Assembly: GCA_002710685.1 (NCBI GenBank)
Contig: PALD01000064.1
Span: 1-64,000, forward strand
Length of the DNA: 64,000 bases
DNA from: Cytophagaceae bacterium
GTDB taxonomy: Bacteria; Bacteroidota; Bacteroidia; Flavobacteriales; Flavobacteriaceae
Direction of reading: 5' to 3'
The translations under genes were made by a program, and so were the position numbers. Shown here in pieces: positions 16,879-25,136 of this stretch (position 1 is the first letter of the stretch; the number at the start of each line of letters is the position of its first letter). Under the pieces are notes generated by a model. That model was not told the origin of the DNA, searched no databases, and saw only the letters and a list, made by a program, of their open reading frames with translations.

Positions 16879-16910
16879 CAAAGATGAGACATCGATTTGA
16901 AACAGCCAAA
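16879..16910 (-). promoter_or_regulatory. Candidate trp operon promoter
   Basis: Minus-strand TTTG (16910-16907), a 20-base spacer and CATCTTTG (16886-16879) fit TTTG-N19-21-TAnnTTTG with one mismatch. If used, transcription would begin within a few bases of the trpL ATG, which is unusually short; a more distant promoter is possible. Confidence 0.35.
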
Positions 16911-16921
16911 TAATTTTCTAA

Positions 16922-17488
16922 TTAAAATTTAAGGGTAACATACAGGGTAAAATTATCGCTGATGGTGTTGTCCCCCAAGTTGTCAAAAAAACTGCCCGAA
17001 CCATAGCGCACACCATATTTTGTGCGGTTGACCTGAAAGGTGGTCGTGGCGGTGTCGCCATTGATGATCAAGTCAAATTCTACAGGGTGTGTTTGTTCTT
17101 TAATGGTAAGGTCTGCCACGGCACTATACCCTGACGCTGTTTTTTCAACGTTTGTGATCTTAAGGGTTGCGGTCTCATAGTTTGCCACACCAAAGAAATC
17201 ATCACTGTTTAGGTGACCTTCTAGTTGACCTTTTGAATCGCCTTCAAGGTCGGTCACCTTGATGGAGGTCATGTCAACGACAAATTCACCACCTATCAGG
17301 ACATCACCATCAAATTGCAATGCTCCTTCTTTAAAATCAATGGTTCCATGGTGTTTCCCCAGAACCTTTTTTCCTGTCCAGTTAATCTGGCTTTCACTCG
17401 TTTTAATCATCTTTTTTTCAATTTTAGTAAATGATGCAGTGCTAAAGGCTACTGCAAGGATTAGTACAGAATTAATTTTGGTCTTCAT
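16922..17488 (-). CDS. YceI-family exported lipid-binding-like protein
   Basis: The 188-residue protein has a hydrophobic N-terminal signal (MKTKINSVLILAVAFSTASF) and a YceI lipocalin-like beta-barrel with INWTGKKVLGKHHGTI, LEGHLNSDDFF, and a C-terminal VNRTKYGVRYGSGSFFDNLGD. YceI proteins are periplasmic and bind polyisoprenoid or fatty-acyl ligands. It follows a MarR regulator by 48 bases on the same strand, a pairing often seen with YceI genes, so it is likely co-transcribed and controlled with it. The trp leader starts ~50 bases downstream and no terminator is evident between. Confidence 0.9.
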   Translation of the reverse strand: MKTKINSVLILAVAFSTASFTKIEKKMIKTSESQINWTGKKVLGKHHGTIDFKEGALQFDGDVLIGGEFVVDMTSIKVTDLEGDSKGQLEGHLNSDDFFGVANYETATLKITNVEKTASGYSAVADLTIKEQTHPVEFDLIINGDTATTTFQVNRTKYGVRYGSGSFFDNLGDNTISDNFTLYVTLKF

Positions 17489-17536
17489 TATTGTATGTAT
17501 AAAAGTTGTATAGACAAATGTTAATATAAATTTTTT

Positions 17537-17989
17537 TTATTCCCTCAACCTGTCGAGAAACTCATTGAACTGTGTCAGTTCTTCTTTAGTGAAATTTTTT
17601 ACCTGTGCATTGTTCAATGCGTTGATTTTTGGGTCTGTCTCACTCAGGATTTGAAGTCCTTTTTCTGTGATTTCTATTTCAACCTTACGCCTGTTGCTAG
17701 GGCAGATACGCCTGTTGGTAAGGCCTTTTGCGATAAGCTTGTCCACGAGGCGCGTGGTGTTGCTGCTCCTGTCAACCATGCGTTCTTGTACACAGTTGAG
17801 ACTGGCGGGTTTGCCCTGTTGTCCACGCAAAATACGCAGTACGTTAAATTGCTGAATGGTCAAGCCATATTCTTTGAGCAAAGAGCTTAAAGCTTCCTCA
17901 ATTTGCCTTGTCGTGTAGGTAAGGTTAATCAAAACCTTGGACTCCAGGCCTGTTTTGTGGGTTAACTTCAAATCTTTCTCGATGCTCAT
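17537..17989 (-). CDS. MarR-family transcriptional regulator
   Basis: The 150-residue protein carries the winged helix-turn-helix of MarR (QFNVLRILRGQQGKPASLNCVQERMV, then SSNTTRLVDKLIAKGL and a wing with RICPSNRRKVEIEIT). MarR proteins act as dimeric, ligand-responsive repressors. A palindrome TTTGTA-GA-TACAAA directly upstream overlaps its -7 box, suggesting autorepression. It probably also controls the downstream YceI gene; ligand unknown. Confidence 0.9.
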   Translation of the reverse strand: MSIEKDLKLTHKTGLESKVLINLTYTTRQIEEALSSLLKEYGLTIQQFNVLRILRGQQGKPASLNCVQERMVDRSSNTTRLVDKLIAKGLTNRRICPSNRRKVEIEITEKGLQILSETDPKINALNNAQVKNFTKEELTQFNEFLDRLRE

Positions 17990-18001
17990 GCAACCTTTTT
18001 A

Positions 18002-18019
18002 TTTGTAGATACAAATGTA
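18002..18019 (-). promoter_or_regulatory. marR promoter with overlapping operator palindrome
   Basis: TTTGTAGATACAAA (18002-18015) is an inverted repeat with a two-base centre. Minus-strand TACATTTG (18019-18012), a perfect TAnnTTTG box, overlaps it. The marR ATG is 13 bases downstream. Confidence 0.6.
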
Positions 18020-18200
18020 GTAAATGTAATTAATGCCATTGCTTCTTTGTGATAAATTTAACGAATGTATTTAAGTGGTTGTATTACAGCATCTTATTCT
18101 TTGCCCGCGCATTAATGGAGTGTTATAACCTTCTTAAAGTCAGCTTCTTTGATATATAATTTTATAATTTCGCTTATTATTTTAAAAATAGGTCATTGAT

Positions 18201-18764
18201 ATGTTGAAACCTGCCCTGATAGTATTGTCCCTAATGGTTTTTATTTCCTGTAAAAGGAATGGGGAAAGTAATGTTGTAAATGGGGAGCAGAAGGAGTCTA
18301 GTTCAATGGTACATACTAAACAGCAAGCTCCACGAGAAAATGTGAAAACTTTGGATTTTAAAGGTTTTCAGCCGTTGCTTTATAAAGAAGATGATAAGGT
18401 TCATGTGATTAACTTCTGGGCGACCTGGTGCAGGCCGTGTGTTGAAGAAATACCTCAATTTGTGAAGGTGATGCATGAATCATCCATGGAGGGTGAAGAT
18501 ATTGATGTGGTTTTTGTAAGCCTTGACTTTGCCAAGGATGTTGAATCAAGGTTGATACCCTTTGCAAAAAAGAATGGCATATTTGAGAATGTTGTTATAC
18601 TGGACGATCCCAGGGAAAATGAATGGATCCCCAAAGTAGATAAAGACTGGAGCGGTGCAATACCCGCAACGGTAATATATAAAGGAAAGCATAGAAGATT
18701 TTATGAGAAACCCTTTGTTTATAAGGAGCTCAAAAAGGAAATAGAATATTTTAAAGAATTATAG
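18201..18764 (+). CDS. TlpA-like thioredoxin-fold lipoprotein
   Basis: The 187-residue protein has a lipoprotein signal (LMVFISC, Cys17) and a thioredoxin-fold domain with active site NFWATWCRPC (Cys77, Cys80) and a cis-Pro region (GAIPATVIY). It should be membrane-anchored in the periplasm and catalyse thiol-disulfide exchange, as TlpA/ResA proteins do. It is followed 21 bases later by another thioredoxin-fold gene, so both are probably one transcript ending at a shared terminator. The 211-base gap upstream is shared with the divergent marR. Confidence 0.9.
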   Translation: MLKPALIVLSLMVFISCKRNGESNVVNGEQKESSSMVHTKQQAPRENVKTLDFKGFQPLLYKEDDKVHVINFWATWCRPCVEEIPQFVKVMHESSMEGEDIDVVFVSLDFAKDVESRLIPFAKKNGIFENVVILDDPRENEWIPKVDKDWSGAIPATVIYKGKHRRFYEKPFVYKELKKEIEYFKEL

Positions 18765-18785
18765 TTAACCCAATTCATATTTGTT

Positions 18786-19409
18786 ATGAAAACCTTGAAA
18801 ATATTGACAGGCCTTGCCCTGTTGATAGTAATATCGGCCTTTGCGGCAGATAATTTTAATTTACTTGATGATGGGTATGCCATAGGTGATACAGTTGATG
18901 ATTTCTCGCTTAAAAATGTTGATGGTGAGATGGTTTCCCTTTCAGATTATAAAGATGCAAAAGGTTTTATAGTTGTTTTTACATGCAATACATGCCCTTT
19001 TGCACAGGCTAATGAAGACCGTATACTGCAACTGGATATTAAATATAAGGCCAGTGGTTATCCTGTCATAGCCATCAATCCCAACGATGCCGAAGTCAAG
19101 AGGGGAGAAGATTTTGCAGCAATGCAAAATAGGGCCAGGAGCAATGGATATACCTTTCCCTATCTTATGGATGGCAGCAATGGCGTACATGCCCGTTTTG
19201 GTGCGGTAAAGACCCCCACGGTTTTTGTACTGCAAAAGAACGCCAGTGGTGAAAGCGTTGTAAGGTACATGGGCTCAGTAGATGATAGTGCAAGGGACGC
19301 AGCAACGGTCAATGAAAAATTTGTTGAAAACGCCGTCGATGCACTACTTGAAGGTAAACAAGTTAAAAAGACCACCACTAAGGCAATAGGGTGTGGCATA
19401 AAGGCATAA
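18786..19409 (+). CDS. Exported thioredoxin/AhpC-TSA-family protein
   Basis: The 207-residue protein has a signal peptide (MKTLKILTGLALLIVISAFAA) and a thioredoxin-like domain with FTCNTCPFAQ (Cys67, Cys70), AINPNDAE and the cis-Pro segment VKTPTVFVL. The CxxC suggests redox activity rather than typical peroxiredoxin catalysis. Its partner is likely the preceding TlpA-like lipoprotein. The C-terminus ends KKTTTKAIGCGIKA with an extra Cys, as in related 'thioredoxin family' exported proteins. A strong terminator follows. Confidence 0.85.
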   Translation: MKTLKILTGLALLIVISAFAADNFNLLDDGYAIGDTVDDFSLKNVDGEMVSLSDYKDAKGFIVVFTCNTCPFAQANEDRILQLDIKYKASGYPVIAINPNDAEVKRGEDFAAMQNRARSNGYTFPYLMDGSNGVHARFGAVKTPTVFVLQKNASGESVVRYMGSVDDSARDAATVNEKFVENAVDALLEGKQVKKTTTKAIGCGIKA

Positions 19410-19431
19410 TATTTACAGGGCGTGCATATTG

Positions 19432-19461
19432 ATCCGAAACGGCGATGTTTCGGATTTTTTT
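19432..19461 (+). terminator. Rho-independent terminator
   Basis: ATCCGAAAC (19432-19440) pairs with GTTTCGGAT (19447-19455), followed by a T-run, ending the two-gene thioredoxin-fold unit. Confidence 0.85.
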
Positions 19462-19485
19462 ATTTCAAACCCATTTTACAATACG

Positions 19486-19493
19486 TACTTTTG
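19486..19493 (+). promoter_or_regulatory. -7 box of the rhodanese promoter
   Basis: TACTTTTG matches TAnnTTTG, 18 bases before the rhodanese ATG at 19512 and just after the preceding terminator. Confidence 0.5.
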
Positions 19494-19511
19494 AATCTCA
19501 AACACGGTCTT

Positions 19512-19835
19512 ATGAAAAATATAACCCAAGAAGAATGGCGCGAAAAAACAGCGCAAGATGACAATGCTGTAATTCTTGACGTGCGTACACAAAATGAGGT
19601 TGATGAAGGTATCATCCCTGGCGCGGTAACAGATATGGACTTTTATGAAGGGCAGGGCTTTATCGAGAAGCTCAACAACCTTGACAAGTCAAAAAACTAC
19701 TATGTTTATTGCCGTTCAGGAAACCGTAGCGGCCAGGCTGCACAGCTTATGGGGCAACTGGGCTTTGACGAGGTCTATAACCTATTGGGGGGTATGAATG
19801 AATGGGATGGTGAAACCGTTGATGCTGAAGATTAA
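19512..19835 (+). CDS. Rhodanese-like domain protein
   Basis: The 107-residue single rhodanese domain has the active-site loop [17 protein letters not shown] with catalytic Cys near residue 67, the N-terminal [13 protein letters not shown] motif and a C-terminal LLGGMNEW. It likely carries sulfur or persulfide in the cytoplasm. The ATG at 19512 is preferred over a 30-codon extension whose DNA includes the upstream terminator and promoter. It ends tail-to-tail with engB with overlapping stop codons. Confidence 0.88.
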   Translation: MKNITQEEWREKTAQDDNAVILDVRTQNEVDEGIIPGAVTDMDFYEGQGFIEKLNNLDKSKNYYVYCRSGNRSGQAAQLMGQLGFDEVYNLLGGMNEWDGETVDAED

Positions 19836-20440
19836 TCTGCGGCAATCTGCTTATTGATGTCTCCTATATAATTTAAGATATCGTCCCGTCCATCTCCATG
19901 AGAAGAACTGCTTATGAAGTAGTTGGGCACTTCCATCCATGCACCTTCAAGCAACTTGGCCTTATAATCTTCAATATTTCTTGCCAGTGCCTGGGGTTTC
20001 AGTTTGTCGGCCTTTGTGAAAATTATGGAGAAGGGGATTTGGCTTTCGCCAAGGTATTCCATGAACTCTAGGTCAATGGGCTGGGGGTCGTGACGACAAT
20101 CGATGAGTACAAATGCCGAGACCAGTTGCTCACGTTTCTCAAAATAATCCGTGATAAATTTTTGAAATTCCTTCTTCGCTTTTTTTGATACCCTTGCATA
20201 GCCATAACCGGGCAAATCCACGAGGTACCAGTTCTTGTTTATTAAAAAATGGTTGATGAGCTGGGTCTTTCCTGGGGTAGATGATGTCTTTGCCAGGTTT
20301 TTCCTTTCGGTAAGCATGTTTATCAATGAAGATTTGCCCACATTGCTCCGGCCTATGAAGGCATATTCTGGTAAGCGGTCTTTAGGGCAATGTGCAACCT
20401 TGCTGTTGCTCATCACAAACTCAGCGTGCTTGATCTGCAT
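19832..20440 (-). CDS. engB: Ribosome biogenesis GTP-binding protein EngB (YihA/YsxC)
   Basis: The 202-residue TRAFAC GTPase assists assembly of the large ribosomal subunit. G1 [15 protein letters not shown]2 [13 protein letters not shown]3 [12 protein letters not shown] and G4 FTKADK are all visible. It sits 12 bases after an alpha/beta hydrolase on the same strand, so is probably co-transcribed with it. The short palindrome TTGGCTTTCGCCAA lies inside its coding sequence. Confidence 0.95.
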   Translation of the reverse strand: MQIKHAEFVMSNSKVAHCPKDRLPEYAFIGRSNVGKSSLINMLTERKNLAKTSSTPGKTQLINHFLINKNWYLVDLPGYGYARVSKKAKKEFQKFITDYFEKREQLVSAFVLIDCRHDPQPIDLEFMEYLGESQIPFSIIFTKADKLKPQALARNIEDYKAKLLEGAWMEVPNYFISSSSHGDGRDDILNYIGDINKQIAAD

Positions 20441-20452
20441 GACACATTTTTA

Positions 20453-21217
20453 TTATAAATTACGCTCTTTGAGCCATTTGAGAAGAATCTCGTTAAATTC
20501 ATCGGGCTTCTCCATCATGGCTGCATGGCCGCACTTATCAATCCAGTACAGGTCGCTATCAGGTAGGAGCTTGTTGAAATCCTCTGCTACTTCGGGAGGG
20601 GTCACATTATCTTGCCTGCCCCAGATGATACATGTGGGGGTATGCATTTCAGGTAGGTCTTTTGCCATGTTGTGGCGTATGGCGCTTTTGGCTATAGCCA
20701 AAGTCTTGACCAGCTTGTTGCGGTCGTTTACGGTGTTGAACACATCGTCAACTATCTCTTTTGTTGCCACTTCAGGATCATAAAAAACATCCTGGGCCTT
20801 TTTCTTGATATATTCATAATCACCCCTTTTAGGGTAGCTTTCTCCCATGGCACTTTCATAAAGGCCGCTACTGCCCGTTATGACCAGAGCCTTCATGACC
20901 TCGGGATAAACCTTGGTGTGATAAAGGCCTATGTGGCCGCCCAGGGAGTTGCCCAGTAGGATGACCTTGTCAAAACCCTTGTGTATAATAAAGTCGTTAA
21001 GGTATTTGGCAAAGGTTTTTACCCCCGTCTTGATGAGGGGCGTGGTATATACGGGAAGCTCGGGGATTACGATTTTATAACCTTTGTCAGGAAAAAATCC
21101 GGTAACGCTATCAAAATTGCTCAATCCCCCCATAAGTCCATGTAGGATTATGATGGGAGTGCCTTCTCCAGCCTCTAGATATGTGAATTTTCCTTCGGTT
21201 TTTAATTTATGTACCAT
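20453..21217 (-). CDS. Alpha/beta hydrolase
   Basis: The 254-residue cytoplasmic protein has the oxyanion HG motif (ILHGLMGGLSNF), the nucleophile elbow GNSLGGHIG, a late acid position (IIWGRQDNVTPPE) and the catalytic His in CGHAAMMEKPDEF, so a full Ser-Asp-His triad is present. Substrate is unknown. In my recollection this hydrolase-engB-mraZ neighbourhood recurs in Flavobacteriia, which suggests a housekeeping esterase role. It is transcribed divergently from mraZ. Confidence 0.9.
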   Translation of the reverse strand: MVHKLKTEGKFTYLEAGEGTPIIILHGLMGGLSNFDSVTGFFPDKGYKIVIPELPVYTTPLIKTGVKTFAKYLNDFIIHKGFDKVILLGNSLGGHIGLYHTKVYPEVMKALVITGSSGLYESAMGESYPKRGDYEYIKKKAQDVFYDPEVATKEIVDDVFNTVNDRNKLVKTLAIAKSAIRHNMAKDLPEMHTPTCIIWGRQDNVTPPEVAEDFNKLLPDSDLYWIDKCGHAAMMEKPDEFNEILLKWLKERNL

Positions 21218-21245
21218 ATAGTTGGTTCAGCAAAAGCCTTAAAGG

Positions 21246-21253
21246 CAAATATA
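21246..21253 (-). promoter_or_regulatory. -7 box of the hydrolase-engB promoter
   Basis: Minus-strand TATATTTG fits TAnnTTTG, 28 bases before the hydrolase ATG. Confidence 0.5.
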
Positions 21254-21380
21254 GGCATTTAGGCAAAATTTGAGAGGGCAAGTTAGCATAAAGGCAACAT
21301 AAAATTGCACCATGCAAGATTTCAGGTGATTGTTGATAACCTGGCACGTAATCCACGAAGTGGTATGATTTATCAACAAT

Positions 21381-21424
21381 GTGGTAAAATGTGGTAAAAT
21401 GTGGTAATAAAATCTATATATTTG
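21381..21424 (+). promoter_or_regulatory. MraZ operator repeats overlapping the dcw promoter
   Basis: GTGGT occurs at 21381, 21391 and 21401 separated by AAAAT, i.e. three direct repeats with an exact 10-bp period; this is the spacing of known MraZ boxes (GTGGG-type repeats with 5-base spacers). A perfect -7 box TATATTTG follows at 21417-21424, so the repeats cover its expected -33 region. This predicts repression of the cluster by its own first gene product. Confidence 0.75.
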
Positions 21425-21453
21425 AAGTTATCTAAGCAAAACATCCGGATTTC

Positions 21454-21924
21454 TTGCTGAACCTAACCGAAACATATGAGTGTAAAGTAGATGCAAAGGG
21501 GCGCATAATGCTGCCTACTGCATTAAAAAAGACCTTGGCACCCAGCCTTGCAGGAGGTTTTGTGCTCAAGCGCTCAGTTTTTCAGCGTTGCTTGGAGCTT
21601 TGGCCCATGGCAGAGTGGGATCTGATGATGCAAAAGGTCAACAAGCTCAACCGTTTTGTCAAGAAGAACAATGATTTCATACGCAAGTTCACGGCCGGGG
21701 TAAAGATGATAGAGGTGGACTCCACCGGAAGGATCCTGCTGCCCAAAGACCTTAAGGCATTTGCTTCTATAGAAAAGGAAGTTGTGCTCAATGGGGCGGT
21801 CAATATTCTTGAAATCTGGGATACGCAAGGGTATGAAGAGGCAATTGATGATGATGGTGACTTTGCAGAACTGGCCGAAGATGTAATGGGCGGAATAAAT
21901 GATTTGCCAGATGGAATATCATAA
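21454..21924 (+). CDS. mraZ: Division/cell wall cluster transcriptional repressor MraZ
   Basis: The 156-residue protein has two SpoVT/AbrB-like swapped-hairpin repeats, shown by DAKGRIMLPTALKK and DSTGRILLPKDLKAF. MraZ forms rings that bind direct repeats upstream of the dcw operon. The start is TTG at 21454 (MLNLTETYECKVD). It heads the cluster and overlaps rsmH by 14 bases. Three 10-bp-spaced GTGGT repeats upstream are its likely operator. Confidence 0.95.
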   Translation: MLNLTETYECKVDAKGRIMLPTALKKTLAPSLAGGFVLKRSVFQRCLELWPMAEWDLMMQKVNKLNRFVKKNNDFIRKFTAGVKMIEVDSTGRILLPKDLKAFASIEKEVVLNGAVNILEIWDTQGYEEAIDDDGDFAELAEDVMGGINDLPDGIS

Positions 21925-22807
21925 TCCCGTATTGCTTCAGGAAACTGTAGATGGGTTGAATATTGATCCAGAAGGGGTTTATGTGGACGTGACCTTTGGA
22001 GGGGGCGGCCACTCCAGGGAGATAATGAAAAGACTAGGGCCCGGGGGCAGGTTATATGCCTTTGACCAGGACCGCGACGCTCTTGAAAATAAGATTGACG
22101 ATCCTCGTTTTATGCTTGTCAGCGAAAATTTTAGGCTCGTGAAACGCTTTCTGCGTTTTTATGGGGTAAAAAAAGTTGATGGCATCTTGGGTGACTTTGG
22201 GGTTTCCTCACATCAGTTTGATGTGGCAGAACGTGGTTTTTCAACCCGTTTTGAATCTGCGCTGGATATGCGCATGGACCAAACAAGCAACCTCTCTGCC
22301 CACCAGGTTGTCAATGAGTATGACGAGACGGGCTTAAGAAGGGTGCTCCTGCACTATGGAGAGTTGAGAAATGCCCCTAAGATTGCAAGAACCATAGTCT
22401 CGGCAAGAAAAAATGGTGAGATCAAGACCACCGAGGGGTTCAAGGAAATATTGACCCCGTTTTTGCCCAGGCACCGCGAGCATAAGATCCTGGCACAAAT
22501 CTATCAGGCAATCCGCATTGAGGTCAACCAGGAGCTAGAGGTGTTAAAAGAGTTCTTGTTGCAAACCCAGGAGTTGCTTGAACCCGGGGGCAGGTTAAGT
22601 TTGATATCATACCATTCCCTGGAAGATAGGTTGGTAAAAAGGTATATAAGGAGTGGCATGTTTGAGGGAGAGCCTGAGAAGGATATGTTCGGCAACGTTT
22701 CAGTTCCTTTTAAAAAAGTAGGGGGGCTTGTTGTTCCTTCAAAAGATGAAATAGAAAAGAATAACAGGGCGCGCAGCGCAAAACTTAGAATAGCAGAACG
22801 CATTTAA
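21911..22807 (+). CDS. rsmH: 16S rRNA (cytosine(1402)-N4)-methyltransferase
   Basis: The 298-residue SAM-dependent enzyme methylates C1402 in the ribosomal P site. The family N-terminus MEYHNPVLLQETVDGL, the SAM-binding DVTFGGGGHSREIM, DFGVSSHQFD and RGFSTR, and the C-terminal ISYHSLEDRLVKR and NNRARSAKLRIAER are all present. The ATG at 21911 is preferred over an in-frame ATG at 21899. It overlaps mraZ by 14 bases, so translation is coupled. Confidence 0.95.
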   Translation: MEYHNPVLLQETVDGLNIDPEGVYVDVTFGGGGHSREIMKRLGPGGRLYAFDQDRDALENKIDDPRFMLVSENFRLVKRFLRFYGVKKVDGILGDFGVSSHQFDVAERGFSTRFESALDMRMDQTSNLSAHQVVNEYDETGLRRVLLHYGELRNAPKIARTIVSARKNGEIKTTEGFKEILTPFLPRHREHKILAQIYQAIRIEVNQELEVLKEFLLQTQELLEPGGRLSLISYHSLEDRLVKRYIRSGMFEGEPEKDMFGNVSVPFKKVGGLVVPSKDEIEKNNRARSAKLRIAERI

Positions 22808-22816
22808 ACTAAAGGA

Positions 22817-23131
22817 TTGAAAAAAGGTATTTATGACATATTAAAGGGTAAGTTCCTCATCAGTGATGATGCGATGAAGAACTGGCGTATGATCATATTC
22901 CTATCGATCCTGGCAATCATCATGATAGCCAGCTCACACATCGCAGACAAGAAGGTGCATGAGATTTCAAGCCTTAATGAAGAGGTCAAGGAGCTGCGCA
23001 GTGAGTTTGTGGATACACGGCTGGAGGTGCGACGTTTAAAGATGGAGAGCTCAGTGGCAAGGAGGGTGGCTTCCCAGGGGGTAAGGCCTTCAGAAGAACC
23101 CCCCAAGAAAATTAAGGTAAAAACCCAATAA
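22817..23131 (+). CDS. ftsL: FtsL-like cell division protein
   Basis: The 104-residue bitopic membrane protein has a short cytoplasmic N-terminus, one transmembrane segment (about 25-42, MIIFLSILAIIMIASSHIA) and a periplasmic coiled coil with heptads (ISSLNEEVKELRSEFVDTR...). Size, topology and position between rsmH and ftsI identify it as the FtsL position of the divisome. Sequence conservation in FtsL is low, so the call rests on synteny. The start is TTG at 22817. Confidence 0.85.
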   Translation: MKKGIYDILKGKFLISDDAMKNWRMIIFLSILAIIMIASSHIADKKVHEISSLNEEVKELRSEFVDTRLEVRRLKMESSVARRVASQGVRPSEEPPKKIKVKTQ

Positions 23132-23141
23132 GGTTGTTCTA

Positions 23142-25136
23142 ATGGCAGTAAGCGAAAAGAACATATTGAACCGGATGTATTTTGTGGCAGGTGGTATGTT
23201 CATCTTCGCCATCTTTGTGGCGTTCAAATTATTCAACATCCAGTTGGCAGAGGGCGAGAAGTATAAAGAACTTGCCGAAGCCAGCACGGAGCGCCTGTTC
23301 ACCATCCCTGCCAACAGGGGCAATCTCTATGCCGGCGATGGCAGCCTGCTGGCAACCTCAGTTCCTAAATATGAAATCAGGTTTGATGCACTGGCTCCCA
23401 CCGCAGAGGATTTTGAAGAAAATATTTCCGCTTTGGCGAAAGGATTGGCCAAAGAACTGGCTGACCACCCGGCTTCCTACTATGAAGACAGGTTGCGCAA
23501 GGCCCGCGCAAACCATAACCGCTACCTTTTTATCTCAAAAAACCTGGGCTATTCAAAATATATGGCCGTAAAGGGCCTGCCATTGTTCAATAAAGGCCCT
23601 TATCGAGGCGGTTTTATTGCTGAGTCCAGGACCGTGCGCGAGCATCCCTTAGATAAAATGGCCGAGCGTACCGTGGGGTATGAGCGCCGTGATGAAAACG
23701 GGTATTACACCCGCGTGGGGCTAGAAGGTGCATTTAGCAATTACCTACGCGGTAAAGAGGGACGCAGGTTAAAGCAGCGTATCGCAAAAGGCCAGTGGAA
23801 ACCCATAGGCATTGACAATATTGTGGAGCCACAAGATGGGTATGACGTAATCTCGACCATAGATGTGAACATTCAGGATATTGCCCACCATGCCCTGCTT
23901 GAGTCGCTCGAGAAATTTGAGGCAGACCATGGTTGTGTTGTGGTCATGGAGACTAAAACGGGAGAGGTCAAGGCAATCTCAAACCTGGGGCGCACAGATG
24001 ATGGCAAGTATTATGAAGCGCGCAACTATGCCGTATATGAATCGCACGAGCCCGGTTCAACCTTTAAACTCATGGCGCTTACCGCGGCACTTGAGGACAA
24101 GGTTATCGATACCAGTGATATCGTGGATACTGAAAACGGCAGGGTTAAATTCTACAACCGCACCGTTTACGATTCGCACTGGGGGGGATATGGCAAGATA
24201 TCAGCGGGCAAGGCCTTTGAGCTATCTTCAAATACGGCTTTCGCCAAAATGATAACCGAAAATTACAAGGATGACCCCAAAAGGTTTGTAAAACGCCTAT
24301 ACAATATGGGCCTTAATGACAAACTGGGGCTGAGCATTAAAGGAGAAGGGGTTCCTAAAATACCGTATCCCGGTGATGCAAACTGGTATGGCACGACCTT
24401 GCCCTGGATGGCTTTTGGTTATGGAGTCTCCATGACGCCATTGCAAACGCTATCCTTTTACAATGCCATAGCAAATGATGGGGAGATGGTAAGGCCCCGT
24501 TTTATCAGGGAAGTGAAGAAATGGGATGAATCCATTGAAAAGTTTGACAAGGAAGTCATCAACCCAAAAATATGTTCGCAAGAAACCATAGACAAGGTAA
24601 AGCGCTTGATGGAAAACGTGGTAAAACGTGGTACGGCAGATAATATCTACTCTCCGCAATTCTCAATGGCAGGCAAGACAGGGACCTGTCAAACGGAATA
24701 CTGGATTGAACCAGGAAGGTATATCTCTTCTTTTGCGGGGTATTTTCCTGCAGATGACCCCAAGTATTCCTGTATCGTCGTGGTTACAAAGCCCAAGAAG
24801 AGCCTGGGATATTATGGTAACATCGTGGCGGCTCCCGTATTCAAGAAAATAGCACATAAGATATACAGTGACACACCTATCGTGGATGAGGTTTTTTTGG
24901 CGCAAGCCAATGATACGGAAATTGAGGAGGATTATAAATCCTATTATGCCAAGGTTCAAAAAAAGCATGAAACCATACCAGACGTGCGCGGCATGAGTGG
25001 TATGGACGCAGTCTCGTTGCTGGAGAACCTGGGCTTGAAAGTACAGTTTAAGGGAACGGGCAAAGTCAAGTCGCAATCTGTGACCGCAGGCTCAAAAATC
25101 AGTAAGAACCAGGTCATAACCCTACAGCTTTCATGA
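23142..25136 (+). CDS. ftsI: Septal peptidoglycan transpeptidase (penicillin-binding protein)
   Basis: The 664-residue class B PBP has an N-terminal membrane anchor (about 12-32), a pedestal domain and a transpeptidase domain. Catalytic motifs are SxxK in EPGSTFKLM (Ser ~305), SSN in LSSNTAF (~362) and KTG in AGKTGTCQ (~511). The C-terminal ~60 residues form a PASTA domain (TIPDVRGMSGMDAVSLLENL), as in SpoVD/PBP2x-type proteins. It crosslinks septal murein together with FtsW, encoded downstream. Its stop overlaps the murE start (ATGA). Confidence 0.96.
   Translation: MAVSEKNILNRMYFVAGGMFIFAIFVAFKLFNIQLAEGEKYKELAEASTERLFTIPANRGNLYAGDGSLLATSVPKYEIRFDALAPTAEDFEENISALAKGLAKELADHPASYYEDRLRKARANHNRYLFISKNLGYSKYMAVKGLPLFNKGPYRGGFIAESRTVREHPLDKMAERTVGYERRDENGYYTRVGLEGAFSNYLRGKEGRRLKQRIAKGQWKPIGIDNIVEPQDGYDVISTIDVNIQDIAHHALLESLEKFEADHGCVVVMETKTGEVKAISNLGRTDDGKYYEARNYAVYESHEPGSTFKLMALTAALEDKVIDTSDIVDTENGRVKFYNRTVYDSHWGGYGKISAGKAFELSSNTAFAKMITENYKDDPKRFVKRLYNMGLNDKLGLSIKGEGVPKIPYPGDANWYGTTLPWMAFGYGVSMTPLQTLSFYNAIANDGEMVRPRFIREVKKWDESIEKFDKEVINPKICSQETIDKVKRLMENVVKRGTADNIYSPQFSMAGKTGTCQTEYWIEPGRYISSFAGYFPADDPKYSCIVVVTKPKKSLGYYGNIVAAPVFKKIAHKIYSDTPIVDEVFLAQANDTEIEEDYKSYYAKVQKKHETIPDVRGMSGMDAVSLLENLGLKVQFKGTGKVKSQSVTAGSKISKNQVITLQLS

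Noticed and set aside
21381-21410. Three short direct repeats considered as the start of a CRISPR or iteron array
   Set aside because: Ten-bp period with GTGGT directly upstream of mraZ fits an MraZ operator much better.
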